64,000 nucleotides of DNA from an uncultured Lachnospiraceae bacterium. Lineage in GTDB: Bacteria > Bacillota > Clostridia > Lachnospirales > Lachnospiraceae. How positions within the stretch are numbered: the first letter of the stretch is position 1; each line of letters opens with the position of its first letter. The notes beneath the pieces are model-generated. The model ran no database searches, was not told where the DNA came from, and saw nothing but the letters and a program-made list of their open reading frames with translations. Location of the stretch: contig CAJTNC010000011.1 of the NCBI GenBank assembly GCA_910577955.1, forward strand, positions 1 through 64,000. The letters run 5' to 3'. Shown here piece by piece: positions 40,634 to 49,364 of this stretch. The position numbers and the translations under genes are program-made.

Positions 40634-40666
40634 GCATGGAGAGACCGGATGAGAGATAGGATTTTG

Positions 40667-40697
40667 TACCGCTGTTACAGAAACAGCGGTATTTTTT
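40667..40697 (+). terminator. Rho-independent terminator after the RpiR gene
   Basis: TACCGCTGTT and AACAGCGGTA form a perfect 10-bp stem with a 5-nt loop, followed by TTTTTT (40692-40697). Confidence 0.92.
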
Positions 40698-40738
40698 CGC
40701 CCTTTTTTGGAACGGCGGATCTATCGCATCGCAACATA

Positions 40739-40767
40739 TTGAGAGAAAAATACCGGCGTGATATAGT
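40739..40767 (+). promoter_or_regulatory. Promoter of the second beta-glucoside operon
   Basis: TTGAGA (40739-40744), 17-bp spacer, TATAGT (40762-40767). It lies 77 bp before the PTS gene. No RAT-like sequence is seen, so control is probably by RpiR rather than LicT. Confidence 0.75.
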
Positions 40768-40843
40768 TGCTTTAACAAAACAGGGACAGAGCGGAATGCA
40801 TGCCGCCTGTACACGGAAATCATAATAACAGGAGGGAAAACAG

Positions 40844-42766
40844 ATGGGAAAATATGGAGCGCTGGCAAAAGACATCGTGAAAAATGTCGGCGGCAAAGAC
40901 AATGTTGTAGGACTGGTCCACTGCATCACAAGGCTTCGATTTACCTTGAAAGATGAGGGAATTGCCAAGGATCAGGTGTTGAAGGACATGGAGGGCGTTG
41001 TGACCGTGATGAAGAGCGGCGGCCAGTATCAGGTGGTGATCGGAAATCATGTGCCGGAAGTGTTTGAGGATGTGATGCAGCTTCTCGATCTGAAGGCGGG
41101 AGCAGCGGAGACGGATGAAAAGAAATCCGGGAAGCTTTTTGACAAAGCGATCGATATGGTATCCGGTATTTTTCAGCCGATCCTCGGCATTATGGCGGCG
41201 TGCGGTATGCTGAAAGGCTTAAATACGCTGTTTGTCACTCTGGGACTCTACGGTGCGGACTGCGGCGGCTATCTGATCATCAATGCGGCGGGGGATGCGC
41301 TGTTTACCTTTTTGCCGCTGTTTCTGGGATATACGGCGGCGCAGAAGTTTAAATTGAAACCGATGCTGGGGCTAGCCATCGGTGCGGCGATGTGCTATCC
41401 GGGCATACAGGCGGGAGCGTTGTCTGCGGGAACGGAGCCGTTATACTACCTGTTGGAGAACACCATGTTCCGCTCACCGGTGTATATCAACTTCTTCGGC
41501 ATACCGGTGATTTCGGTGGATTATACCGGAACGGTGATACCGGTGATCCTTGCGGTGTGGTTTGCCTCAAAATGTGAGAAATTTTTTAACAGATACATAC
41601 CGGATCTGGTGAAGTTCTTCTTTGTGCCGATGCTGACGCTGCTTGTGACGATTCCGGTTTCCATGCTGTTTTTAGGACCTGTGGCAACCTTCGGCTCCAC
41701 TTTGATTTCGGAGTTTACGCTGGCGGTCCGCGGTTTCAGCCCGACGTTGGCAGGGGCAGTCGTGGGACTGACTTGGCAGATCCTTGTGATCTTCGGTATG
41801 CACTGGGGTTTTATACCGGTCTATATCAACAATGTGCAGACCCTCGGATATGACAATGTGATGATGCCGTTTTTCGCCTGCACCTTTGCGACATCGGCAG
41901 TGGTACTGGCAATGTTTTTCAAGACAAAGGATAAAAAGCTCAAGGAGATGGCTATCCCGAATTTTATCTCCGGTATCTTCGGTGTGACGGAGCCGGCAAT
42001 ATACGGTATTTTGCTGCCTAAGAAGAAACCTTTTATCATCAGCTGTATTGCGGGCGGTATCGGCGGCGCGTTTTACGGGTACTTTAACTTCAGAAAATTT
42101 ATTCTGGGAGGAATGGGAATCTTTGAACTGCCCAATATGATGAATCCGGACGGCAGTATGGGAAATATACTGGTAGCTTTTGCGGGAATCGGAATTTCCA
42201 TGGCAGCAGGATTTTTACTGACAATGTTCTTTTATAAAGAGGATGGGGCGGAAAAAGCAGATAAGGGGAGTGCCGGTATAGTAGTACAGACAGATTCCGG
42301 CGCAAAAACAGCGATCGCAAGCCCCCTGACAGGAAAGACGATCAGGCTGGAAGATGTGGAGGACGAGGCATTTTCCTCCGGCATCCTCGGAAAAGGAATC
42401 GCCATTATGCCGGAGGAGGGCGTGTTGTATGCTCCGGCGGACGGTATTATTTCGGCCTTCTTCCCCACCGGTCACGCCATCGGGATGACAACGGATAACG
42501 GCGCTGAGCTGTTGATGCATGTGGGGATGGATACGGTACAGCTCAACGGAAAAGGTTTTACTCCCCTTGCGGCTGCAGGCGACAGAGTGAAAAAAGGACA
42601 GAAGCTTCTGGAGTTTGATATGGATCTGATCAAAGCGTCAGGATATTCGCTGGTTACGCCGGTGCTTGTGACAAATGCCGATGAGATCGGCGAAGTGTTC
42701 CGGACAGAGGCAGGAAAACAGATTCAGGCAGGCGACGGACTGATCGGTGTGGGCGCAAGTTTGTAA
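40844..42766 (+). CDS. Beta-glucoside PTS permease, EIIBCA (second system)
   Basis: A 640-aa permease. EIIB Cys lies in LVHCITRLRFTLKDE (about residue 26). EIIC has the standard FGMHWGFIPVYINN and GVTEPAIYG motifs. EIIA has the phosphohistidine in ELLMHVGMDTVQLNG (about residue 558). The whole chain is parallel to the permease at 27618 but clearly diverged, and it keeps the canonical H-W-G loop that the first one lacks. It is transcribed from its own promoter and followed by a GH1 gene. Confidence 0.94.
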   Translation: MGKYGALAKDIVKNVGGKDNVVGLVHCITRLRFTLKDEGIAKDQVLKDMEGVVTVMKSGGQYQVVIGNHVPEVFEDVMQLLDLKAGAAETDEKKSGKLFDKAIDMVSGIFQPILGIMAACGMLKGLNTLFVTLGLYGADCGGYLIINAAGDALFTFLPLFLGYTAAQKFKLKPMLGLAIGAAMCYPGIQAGALSAGTEPLYYLLENTMFRSPVYINFFGIPVISVDYTGTVIPVILAVWFASKCEKFFNRYIPDLVKFFFVPMLTLLVTIPVSMLFLGPVATFGSTLISEFTLAVRGFSPTLAGAVVGLTWQILVIFGMHWGFIPVYINNVQTLGYDNVMMPFFACTFATSAVVLAMFFKTKDKKLKEMAIPNFISGIFGVTEPAIYGILLPKKKPFIISCIAGGIGGAFYGYFNFRKFILGGMGIFELPNMMNPDGSMGNILVAFAGIGISMAAGFLLTMFFYKEDGAEKADKGSAGIVVQTDSGAKTAIASPLTGKTIRLEDVEDEAFSSGILGKGIAIMPEEGVLYAPADGIISAFFPTGHAIGMTTDNGAELLMHVGMDTVQLNGKGFTPLAAAGDRVKKGQKLLEFDMDLIKASGYSLVTPVLVTNADEIGEVFRTEAGKQIQAGDGLIGVGASL

Positions 42767-42797
42767 ACGCAGTATGGGGGGGAAAGGATAGAAGATC

Positions 42798-44225
42798 ATG
42801 CGGAGAGATTTTTTGTGGGGCGGCGCTACGGCGGCGAACCAGTGTGAAGGCGGTTTTCAGGAAGGCGGACGGGGCATGGCGATCGTGGATGTCATTCCCC
42901 ACGGCGTATATCGCACGCCGGTCATGAACGGAACTATGGATTACAGGGATCTGCCGGAGGATACCCATTATCCGGGCAGAGAAGCCATAGATATGTATGG
43001 ACATTATAAAGAGGACATTGCGCTGTTTGCGGAGATGGGATTTCAGTGTTACCGGTTTTCTTTTTCCTGGTCCAGACTCTTTCCGACAGGGGAGGAGACA
43101 GAGCCGAATCGGGAGGGGCTGCAGTTTTATGATGATGTGGTGAACGAGCTTTTGCGCTATGGGATCGAGCCGGTGGTGACGCTCTGCCATTTCGATGCAC
43201 CGCTTTTTCTTGTGGAGAAATACGGTTCGTGGAAAAGCCGGAAGATGATAGACAGATTTTTGAAATACTGTGATGCGGTGTTCCGGCATTTTAAGGGAAG
43301 AGTTCGGTACTGGATCACTTTTAACGAGATCAATATGCTGATGCATCTGCCCTTTATGGGGGCGGGGATCCTTCTGAAAGAAGGGGAAGATGAACTGCAG
43401 GTGAAATATCAGGCGGCGCACCACGAACTGGTGGCATCGGCGCTGGCGGTGAAGCTGGCGCGGGAGATCAGCCCGGAATTTCAGATCGGCTGTATGCTGG
43501 CGGCGGGCAGCGTATATCCCTACAGTTGTAATCCGGCGGATGTCTGGGAGAGCATGAAAAAAGACAGGGAGAACTACTTTTTCATCGATGTGCAGGCAAG
43601 GGGGGAATATCCCGCGTATGCGAAGAAATTTCTGGAAAGACAGGGTATAGAACTTGAGATGGCGGTTGAAGATACGGAGATTTTAAAGGAAAACACGGTG
43701 GATTTTATCTCTCTGTCTTACTATAACAGCCGATGCGTACGATCAGACGGCAAAGGGGAGGCGTCCGGCGGAAATGTCTTCGCCTCGGCAAAAAATCCTT
43801 ATCTGGAATGCAGCCAGTGGGGCTGGCCCATCGATCCGATGGGATTCCGCATTACTTTGAACGCGCTGTATGACCGCTATCAAAAACCTCTGTTTGTGGT
43901 GGAAAACGGGCTGGGCGCAGTGGATTCGGTAAAAGAGGATGGGAGTATTGACGACGGTTACCGAATCGATTATTTAAGTTCCCATATCCGGGCAATGATG
44001 GAGGCGGCGGATGAGGACGGCGTGGATATCATGGGCTACACGCCCTGGGGCTGCATCGATCTGGTCAGCGCAACGACGGGGGAGATGTCCAAGCGCTATG
44101 GGCTTATCTATGTGGATAAGGACGATGCCGGCAAAGGGACTTTAAACCGCGTGCGAAAAAACTCTTTTTACTGGTATAAGGAAGTCATCGCCTCGAACGG
44201 GGAGAGGCTTTGCGCAGTGTTTTAG
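42798..44225 (+). CDS. 6-phospho-beta-glucosidase, GH1 family (second system)
   Basis: A 475-aa GH1 enzyme beginning MRRDFLWGGATAANQCEGG. The acid/base Glu is in ITFNEIN (about residue 176), the nucleophile Glu in VVENGLG (about 369), and the phosphate-binding C-terminal segment is SATTGEMSKRYG. It hydrolyses 6-phospho-beta-glucosides delivered by the preceding permease, 31 bp upstream. Distinct from the enzyme at 29547, so the two cassettes probably handle different glycosides. Confidence 0.94.
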   Translation: MRRDFLWGGATAANQCEGGFQEGGRGMAIVDVIPHGVYRTPVMNGTMDYRDLPEDTHYPGREAIDMYGHYKEDIALFAEMGFQCYRFSFSWSRLFPTGEETEPNREGLQFYDDVVNELLRYGIEPVVTLCHFDAPLFLVEKYGSWKSRKMIDRFLKYCDAVFRHFKGRVRYWITFNEINMLMHLPFMGAGILLKEGEDELQVKYQAAHHELVASALAVKLAREISPEFQIGCMLAAGSVYPYSCNPADVWESMKKDRENYFFIDVQARGEYPAYAKKFLERQGIELEMAVEDTEILKENTVDFISLSYYNSRCVRSDGKGEASGGNVFASAKNPYLECSQWGWPIDPMGFRITLNALYDRYQKPLFVVENGLGAVDSVKEDGSIDDGYRIDYLSSHIRAMMEAADEDGVDIMGYTPWGCIDLVSATTGEMSKRYGLIYVDKDDAGKGTLNRVRKNSFYWYKEVIASNGERLCAVF

Positions 44226-44248
44226 CAGGTATCTATCAGCGGTTTTGG

Positions 44249-44962
44249 CTATTTATCAATTTTTCGCAGCAGAATATTACACATAACGGCAGCTAAAACA
44301 AAAAACAGTAACAGAAGGAAAAGGCTTTCATACTTAAAACTGCTTTCTGTCATAAGTTTATATCCCCATGCGGCCGGAAACAGTTTTCCTATTGTCTCAA
44401 ACGCTTTTGGAAGTAGTTCAAGGGGAAACATAATTCCGGCCAGCATGATAGACGGTAAAAAAACAAGGATAGAAATCATGGAAGTTTTTGCCTGATCTTT
44501 TACTGCCAGACCGATTACGCTGGCAATATTGAGTGATACCGCAATAAAAATCGCAAGGCTGATGAAGTACATATCCGGGTTTTTCGGTGTCTCAGCATGG
44601 AAAACAAGGGGTGCGGCAATATATAAAATAATGCTCATAATGAACAAATGAATATACGCGGAAATATTGGTCAAGAAAAGACCGAGGTATAACGGAACAC
44701 CATTTGCTTTATAAACCTTTTTTATATCGCTGCTGTAAATTTCAACGAGAGAGGGAGGCAGACCGATCAACGCTCCCATTGTCACGCCAAATACAGTCAT
44801 TGACTGAATAAGCGTATATCTCGCTTCCGGCATAACGGATGTGAATATACCGCCCATGACTGCGAAAAATAAAAGCGGCACGATATAGCAGGTTATAAGT
44901 AATGTTTTACTCCTTATATCTAATTTCCATTGTAAAGAAACTCCATACAGAAATGCTCCCAT
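44249..44962 (-). CDS. ABC-2 type permease
   Basis: A 237-aa protein with six hydrophobic helices (for example IMLAGIMFPLELLPKAFETIG near the C-terminus, a common ABC-2 membrane motif). Its ATG lies 2 bp after the ATPase stop, with AAGGGGG 7 bp upstream; a GTG at 44968 is the alternative. It forms the membrane half of the exporter. Last gene of the MerR-ATPase-permease operon. Substrate unknown, probably a drug or peptide. Confidence 0.82.
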   Translation of the reverse strand: MGAFLYGVSLQWKLDIRSKTLLITCYIVPLLFFAVMGGIFTSVMPEARYTLIQSMTVFGVTMGALIGLPPSLVEIYSSDIKKVYKANGVPLYLGLFLTNISAYIHLFIMSIILYIAAPLVFHAETPKNPDMYFISLAIFIAVSLNIASVIGLAVKDQAKTSMISILVFLPSIMLAGIMFPLELLPKAFETIGKLFPAAWGYKLMTESSFKYESLFLLLLFFVLAAVMCNILLRKIDK

Positions 44963-44964
44963 TG

Positions 44965-45774
44965 TCACGCCCCCTTTGCAATTTTTATAAAGTGTTGTTC
45001 CAGTGAACCGCGGTCGATTTGAATATCTGTTATGGTTTCACCTTTTTCTTTATACTGCATAAGCAGCGCAAGTAAAGAGTCTCCGATATTTTCAGATTCA
45101 TATTCTTCCATGCCGCTTTCGGTCCGGATCGTGATATTATAATGCTTTCCGATTGTTTTGCTAAGCTGTTCGACAGTCCCGAGAAAGGCAATTTTGCCGC
45201 CGGAAAGAATGGCGATCCGGTCACATAAATTTTCAACTTCTGCCATGTCATGGCTTGCTAATATAATGGTCTTTCCGATTGCTTTTAACTGCCGGATCTG
45301 TTCATGTAGAGATAAGCGGCCCTCGACATCGAGTCCTGCGGTTGGTTCGTCAAGAAACAGAATATCCGGATTTCGCGTCAATGCAAGCGCTAAATGAAGC
45401 CGCCGCTTTTGTCCTGTTGATAATTGATAATACTGTTTTTGGACAAAGTCATAAATGCCGAGAGCGTCAAGGGCTTCTTTGTCCAGAGGAGTCTTATTCC
45501 ATTTGGCAAACAGCTTGACAGCTTCCAGCGCTTTAATATGCTCCGGTAAAGAAGCCGACTGCAATTGAATCCCCATGATCCCATTTATGGCAATGCTTCC
45601 GCTGTCATATTTTCGTAAACCCTCAATACATTCGAGAGATGTGGTTTTTCCTGCGCCATTTACGCCGAGCAGAGCAAAAATTTCGCCTTGTTGTACACAA
45701 AAATCTAAACCCTTCAGCACAACATGAGATCCGTAACTCTTTGTTAAATTACTGATTTTTATAGCCTCCTTCAT
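44965..45774 (-). CDS. ABC transporter ATP-binding protein
   Basis: A 269-aa ATPase. Walker A is GVNGAGKTT (about residues 36-44), the signature is LSTGQKRRLHLA, Walker B is DILFLDEP and the H-loop is SHDMAE. The Q-loop region (IQLQSASLPEHIKALE) is typical of DrrA-like multidrug exporters. It overlaps the MerR stop by 4 bp (ATGA), which couples translation of regulator and transporter. Confidence 0.9.
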   Translation of the reverse strand: MKEAIKISNLTKSYGSHVVLKGLDFCVQQGEIFALLGVNGAGKTTSLECIEGLRKYDSGSIAINGIMGIQLQSASLPEHIKALEAVKLFAKWNKTPLDKEALDALGIYDFVQKQYYQLSTGQKRRLHLALALTRNPDILFLDEPTAGLDVEGRLSLHEQIRQLKAIGKTIILASHDMAEVENLCDRIAILSGGKIAFLGTVEQLSKTIGKHYNITIRTESGMEEYESENIGDSLLALLMQYKEKGETITDIQIDRGSLEQHFIKIAKGA

Positions 45775-46571
45775 TCGGTTTCCTCCTGAAATGGGTCAAT
45801 GCCTAAATGTGAGAAATAAAAGTCCAATGCCTGCCCGATATATCCGTTGGCAATATCCTGCTTTTCTTTCCATTTATGGTCTGTATTTTCAAATTTCCCT
45901 AATTCGATGAGTTTGGGAAGCATACTCATATCACCCTCCGTAAAATCTGTTATCATATCCCAATAGACTTTTGCAAAAGTTTGTCCCTCATCACTATCTG
46001 CGGAAACGCCTGCATTTTGAAGTCTTATTGCTTCGTCTTGAAGCTGCATAAAAGTGTTTATAAAAGCCATTCCGCTGTCTTGATCAAAACGGCTGCGAAT
46101 ATGGTCAAGGGTCTGGTCGTCAAAATGTTTGATCAGCCAATAGAAATCATTTTTCATCTGCAGATTAGTAATAATATCAGCATATTTTTTGAAATCAACT
46201 GACTGCATTTGCAGGACTTCTTCCCGCAGCGCTTCCAATTCCCTCAGTGATTCGGAAAGACGTTCGATTTTTCCCTTGACAGCGGCTGCCTGTTCCATTA
46301 GAACATCAGCGATTTCATCCGGTGTATCAAGCGGAGTGAGTCTATTTTTTATGTCGTCCAAAGAAAATCCTAAATGTTTGAGGGATAAGATCTGATGGAG
46401 CTTTACGATATCTTTATCTGTATATAACCTGCGCCCTCCTTCACTCATGGAAGATGGGGAGAGCAGGCCCTCTCTATCGTAATGCTGTAATGCCCGCACA
46501 GTGACGTCCATTTTTTTGGCGACTTCGCCAACGGTCATATAACCTTTTGGTATAGCTTTATGTCTGTTCAT
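45771..46571 (-). CDS. MerR-family regulator with TipAS-like C-terminal domain
   Basis: A 266-aa regulator. The N-terminal MerR helix-turn-helix (MTVGEVAKKMDVTVRALQHY, then EGLLSPS) is followed by a coiled coil (about residues 85-125). A C-terminal domain resembles the antibiotic-binding TipAS domain. It would sense a drug and activate its own operon by untwisting the long-spaced promoter upstream. AGGAGG precedes the start. It leads the ATPase and permease genes, so the set is likely a drug-inducible efflux system. Confidence 0.88.
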   Translation of the reverse strand: MNRHKAIPKGYMTVGEVAKKMDVTVRALQHYDREGLLSPSSMSEGGRRLYTDKDIVKLHQILSLKHLGFSLDDIKNRLTPLDTPDEIADVLMEQAAAVKGKIERLSESLRELEALREEVLQMQSVDFKKYADIITNLQMKNDFYWLIKHFDDQTLDHIRSRFDQDSGMAFINTFMQLQDEAIRLQNAGVSADSDEGQTFAKVYWDMITDFTEGDMSMLPKLIELGKFENTDHKWKEKQDIANGYIGQALDFYFSHLGIDPFQEETE

Positions 46572-46588
46572 ATCACACCTCCTGTTTT

Positions 46589-46617
46589 ATAGTATACTTC
46601 ATTACGCTGCGTCACAA
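46589..46617 (-). promoter_or_regulatory. MerR-operon promoter with a dyad in the spacer
   Basis: On the minus strand, TTGTGA (46612-46617) precedes TACTAT (46589-46594). The near-palindrome GTGACGCAGCGTAAT starts within the -35 hexamer and extends into the spacer, as in MerR-controlled promoters. An alternative -10 (TATACT, 46591-46596) would give 15 bp, so the exact geometry is uncertain. Confidence 0.5.
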
Positions 46618-46752
46618 GCAAGTGTATTTTCTTTAAATTTTAAAAATAGTATTACTTTTTCAGCGCAGCATTATAATTGATAAATCCATATATGGGTGAT
46701 AGAATGTCTGTATTATGGAAATTGACAATATGAATTTTGCAGGGTAAGTGAT

Positions 46753-47256
46753 ATGTTATATTTGAAGGAGATAAATGATAAAGATATTGAAAAAGAGTTC
46801 TTATTTGTTCGTGACATGCCTGTTGATGAAAATGGTTTGACAAACAAATGGAACGGTATTACACGTGAAGATTTTGAAAATAAAGCCTTAAAGGAAATGA
46901 CTGCATTTTCAAAAGGAGAAAATTTACCTGATGGTTTTGTGCCGGAAACCTTTCTTTTTTTGTGGAATGATGATGAAATAGTAGGGCAGTTTCGTATACG
47001 TCATTATCTTTGTGAATCTTTAAGAACAGGTGGGGGACATATAGGATATTTTATTAAAAAGAAATTTAGAGGAAAAGGATTTGCCAAAGAAGGACTTAGG
47101 CTGACACTGGAAATAGCAAGAACAATTATTCCGGAGAATGAAATATATTTGCGTGTAAATAAAGATAATCCGGCTTCACTCAAAGTGATGTTGCATAACG
47201 GCGGATATATTAAATATGAAGACGAACACAAATATTATGTGAGAATAAAAAAATAA
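46753..47256 (+). CDS. GNAT-family N-acetyltransferase
   Basis: A 167-aa acetyltransferase. Motif A is IGYFIKKKFRGKGFAKEGLRL (about residues 97-117), with R-G-K-G-F-A binding CoA, and motif B is RVNKDNPASLKVMLHNGGY. It resembles the RimJ/RimL-like small-molecule group. Substrate unknown. The gene and its flanks are strikingly AT-rich compared with the GC-richer genes on the right, suggesting recent transfer. The ribosome site (AGGGTAAGTG) is weak. Confidence 0.82.
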   Translation: MLYLKEINDKDIEKEFLFVRDMPVDENGLTNKWNGITREDFENKALKEMTAFSKGENLPDGFVPETFLFLWNDDEIVGQFRIRHYLCESLRTGGGHIGYFIKKKFRGKGFAKEGLRLTLEIARTIIPENEIYLRVNKDNPASLKVMLHNGGYIKYEDEHKYYVRIKK

Positions 47257-47274
47257 CAAATAATTTTTTAGCTG

Positions 47275-47327
47275 TTGACAAAAGTCTGTAATCGGACTAT
47301 AATACAGAAAGTCTGATTACGGACTTT
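47275..47327 (+). promoter_or_regulatory. marR-MATE promoter with two MarR-type operators
   Basis: TTGACA (47275-47280), 17-bp spacer, TATAAT (47298-47303). AAAGTCTGTAATCGGACT (47281-47298) fills the spacer, and AAAGTCTGATTACGGACTTT (47308-47327) lies just after the -10. Both have AGTC-N8-GACT arms. They are probable sites for the MarR protein encoded 20 bp downstream, which would repress its own operon. Confidence 0.82.
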
Positions 47328-47346
47328 TTATGTAAAGGGAAACGAT

Positions 47347-47811
47347 ATGGAATGCAAGACGTCCGACGCACTAAAGCGCTACAATGATCTTATAAAAGAA
47401 AACGATGAACTGTACAGGAGAGCGGCGAAGAAATCCGGGTTATCCGAGTGCGAGTTCTGGATTCTTTATTTTCTGCGCACAGAGTACGGAAAACCTATGC
47501 AGAGCGAGATATGCAGCAGTTTTTATCTGCCTAAGCAGTCTATCCATTCCGCTCTCAGGAAACTGGAGGCGGAAGGTCATATTGTGCAGACCGAAGGCGG
47601 GAATAAGAGAAGCAAGCGGATTTTGCTGACAGAACAGGGAAAAACCCTGTGTGAGAAGAAAGTGGATCCTATTGTAAAGGCGGAAAAGGCGGCGCTTGCC
47701 GGCTTATCGGAAGAAGAACAGGAGGTTTTTATGAATTTGTTTGAAAAATATAACGGAAAATTAAAAATGAATATGCAGGCAATACCTGAAAAAGGAGGCG
47801 GTATTTCATGA
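47347..47811 (+). CDS. MarR-family regulator
   Basis: A 154-aa winged-helix regulator (SECEFWILYFLRTEYGKPM, recognition helix LPKQSIHSALRKLEAEGHI, wing GGNKRSKRILLTEQGK). It overlaps the MATE gene by 4 bp and has two palindromic operators in its own promoter. This is the classic arrangement of a repressor that frees an efflux pump when a ligand binds. AAAGGGAAACG precedes the ATG. Confidence 0.9.
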   Translation: MECKTSDALKRYNDLIKENDELYRRAAKKSGLSECEFWILYFLRTEYGKPMQSEICSSFYLPKQSIHSALRKLEAEGHIVQTEGGNKRSKRILLTEQGKTLCEKKVDPIVKAEKAALAGLSEEEQEVFMNLFEKYNGKLKMNMQAIPEKGGGIS

Positions 47812-49205
47812 GAATACAGTTATCGGAACATTTTACTTATAAAAAGCTGCTGCGCTTTTCTCTTCCGACCATTGCGATGATGATCTTTACCTCCATTTAC
47901 TGTATTGTAGATGGTTTTTTTGTATCCAATTTTGTGGGAAAGACGGCCTTTGCGGCGGTCAATTTGATTATGCCCTACCTGATGATACAGGGATGCTTCG
48001 GCTTCATGATCGGCACAGGGGGCGGCGCGCTGGTGGCGAAAACTTTGGGAGAAGGAAAGCGGGAGACGGCGGACCGGTATTTTACGATGTTGGTCTGTTT
48101 TACAACGATCATGGGTCTGGTCATATCGGCGGTCAGCATTGTATTTATGCGCCCTGTGGTTCTGTTTCTTGGGGCGGAGGGAGCTATGGTGCAGGAGTGC
48201 GTTACTTACGGCATCATAATAAGCGCTTTTAACGCGGCCTTCATGTTACAGTATTTTTTCCAGAGTTTCTTTGTGGTGGCGGAGAAGCCGAATCTTGGCT
48301 TCGGGATCACGATGGCGGCAGGACTGACGAATATTGTGCTGGACGCTGTGTTTATCGCAGGATTTCACTGGGGCGTGGCGGGGGCTGCGGCAGCGTCGGT
48401 GATCGGACAATGTGTGGGCGGCGTACTGCCTCTTGTCTATTTTGCGGGAAGAAGGGAGGATGCGGCATCCCCGGAAAACAGCGATCTGCAGGAAAAGAGA
48501 AGGAGAAAGCCTGCGCTGAAAAACACAAGTCTTCTGCAGCTTAGAAAAACAAAAATGGAGGCTTCTGTTTTGTGGAAAACCTGTGGAAACGGTTCTTCGG
48601 AGTTGATGTCGAATATATCTGCTTCGTTCGTGGGGATGCTCTATAATTTCCAGTTGATGAGATATGCAGGGGAAAACGGTATTGCGGCCTACGGAGTGGT
48701 GATGTATACCCAGATGATCTTTTTTGCCATCTACATCGGCTATGCGGTGGGCACATCGCCTATTATGAGTTACCATTATGGGGCGGGAAATCACGGGGAG
48801 ATGAGAAGTCTTTTGCGAAAAAGTCTGTCTTTGATGGCCGGAACGGGTGTTGTGATGATGCTTTCCGCTCAGGCAAGCGCTTCTGTGCTGTCGGGAATCT
48901 TTGTGGGATATGACGCAGAACTTTTGGAGATCACGGCTCATGCCTTTGTGATTTTTGCCTGCTCCTACCTGCTTTCCGGTGTGAATATTTACGCGTCTTC
49001 TTTCTTTACGGCGCTTAACAACGGTGGGGTCTCGGCGGCGATCTCTTTTATGAGGACGCTGATCTTTCAGACCGGGGCGGTGCTGCTTTTGCCGTTCTTG
49101 CTGGGAATCGACGGAATCTGGTGGGCGGTGACAGTGTCTGAGGTGATGGCATGCCTGATCTCAGCTGCATTTTTGGCAGCGAAGCGGAAGAAATATCATT
49201 ATTAA
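47808..49205 (+). CDS. MATE-family efflux transporter
   Basis: A 465-aa membrane protein with 12 hydrophobic segments in two similar halves, each starting with a MATE-type motif (YKKLLRFSLPTIAMMIFTSIY at the N-terminus; SSELMSNISASFVGMLYNFQ in the second half). It probably exports drugs or metabolites by Na+ or H+ antiport. A long basic loop (about residues 215-250, EKRRRKPALKN) links the halves. Coupled to the MarR gene. Confidence 0.92.
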   Translation: MRIQLSEHFTYKKLLRFSLPTIAMMIFTSIYCIVDGFFVSNFVGKTAFAAVNLIMPYLMIQGCFGFMIGTGGGALVAKTLGEGKRETADRYFTMLVCFTTIMGLVISAVSIVFMRPVVLFLGAEGAMVQECVTYGIIISAFNAAFMLQYFFQSFFVVAEKPNLGFGITMAAGLTNIVLDAVFIAGFHWGVAGAAAASVIGQCVGGVLPLVYFAGRREDAASPENSDLQEKRRRKPALKNTSLLQLRKTKMEASVLWKTCGNGSSELMSNISASFVGMLYNFQLMRYAGENGIAAYGVVMYTQMIFFAIYIGYAVGTSPIMSYHYGAGNHGEMRSLLRKSLSLMAGTGVVMMLSAQASASVLSGIFVGYDAELLEITAHAFVIFACSYLLSGVNIYASSFFTALNNGGVSAAISFMRTLIFQTGAVLLLPFLLGIDGIWWAVTVSEVMACLISAAFLAAKRKKYHY

Positions 49206-49252
49206 AAGTCAGGCAGCTTGAATTCTGAAGAAATCATAAACTTTATAAATTA

Positions 49253-49279
49253 TTAGCACTCACTATTGACGAGTGCTAA
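49253..49279 (+). promoter_or_regulatory. CIRCE element (HrcA operator)
   Basis: TTAGCACTC-N9-GAGTGCTAA, a perfect match to the CIRCE consensus. HrcA binds here and represses at normal temperature. It overlaps the -35 of the hsp20 promoter. Confidence 0.97.
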
Positions 49280-49294
49280 TAACGGTGGTATAAC
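49266..49294 (+). promoter_or_regulatory. hsp20 promoter overlapping CIRCE
   Basis: TTGACG (49266-49271), 17-bp spacer, TATAAC (49289-49294). The -35 hexamer is in the CIRCE loop and right arm, so HrcA binding would exclude RNA polymerase. Confidence 0.8.
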
Positions 49295-49364
49295 AGAATC
49301 ATACCAAAGAGAACAACGCGCAGGACGCGCTGCATATTGAAGAAGAGAAATGGAGGAAATGATT

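Noticed and set aside
38872..40750. CRISPR-like spacing of repeat ends
   Set aside because: The repeat ends are single, several kilobases apart and not regularly spaced. No CRISPR array or cas gene is present in the window.
44775..44973. 17-bp direct repeat GCTCCCATTGTCACGCC in the ABC permease gene
   Set aside because: Both copies encode the same V-T-M-G-A residues (one around the start codon). No wider similarity exists, so it looks like coincidence.
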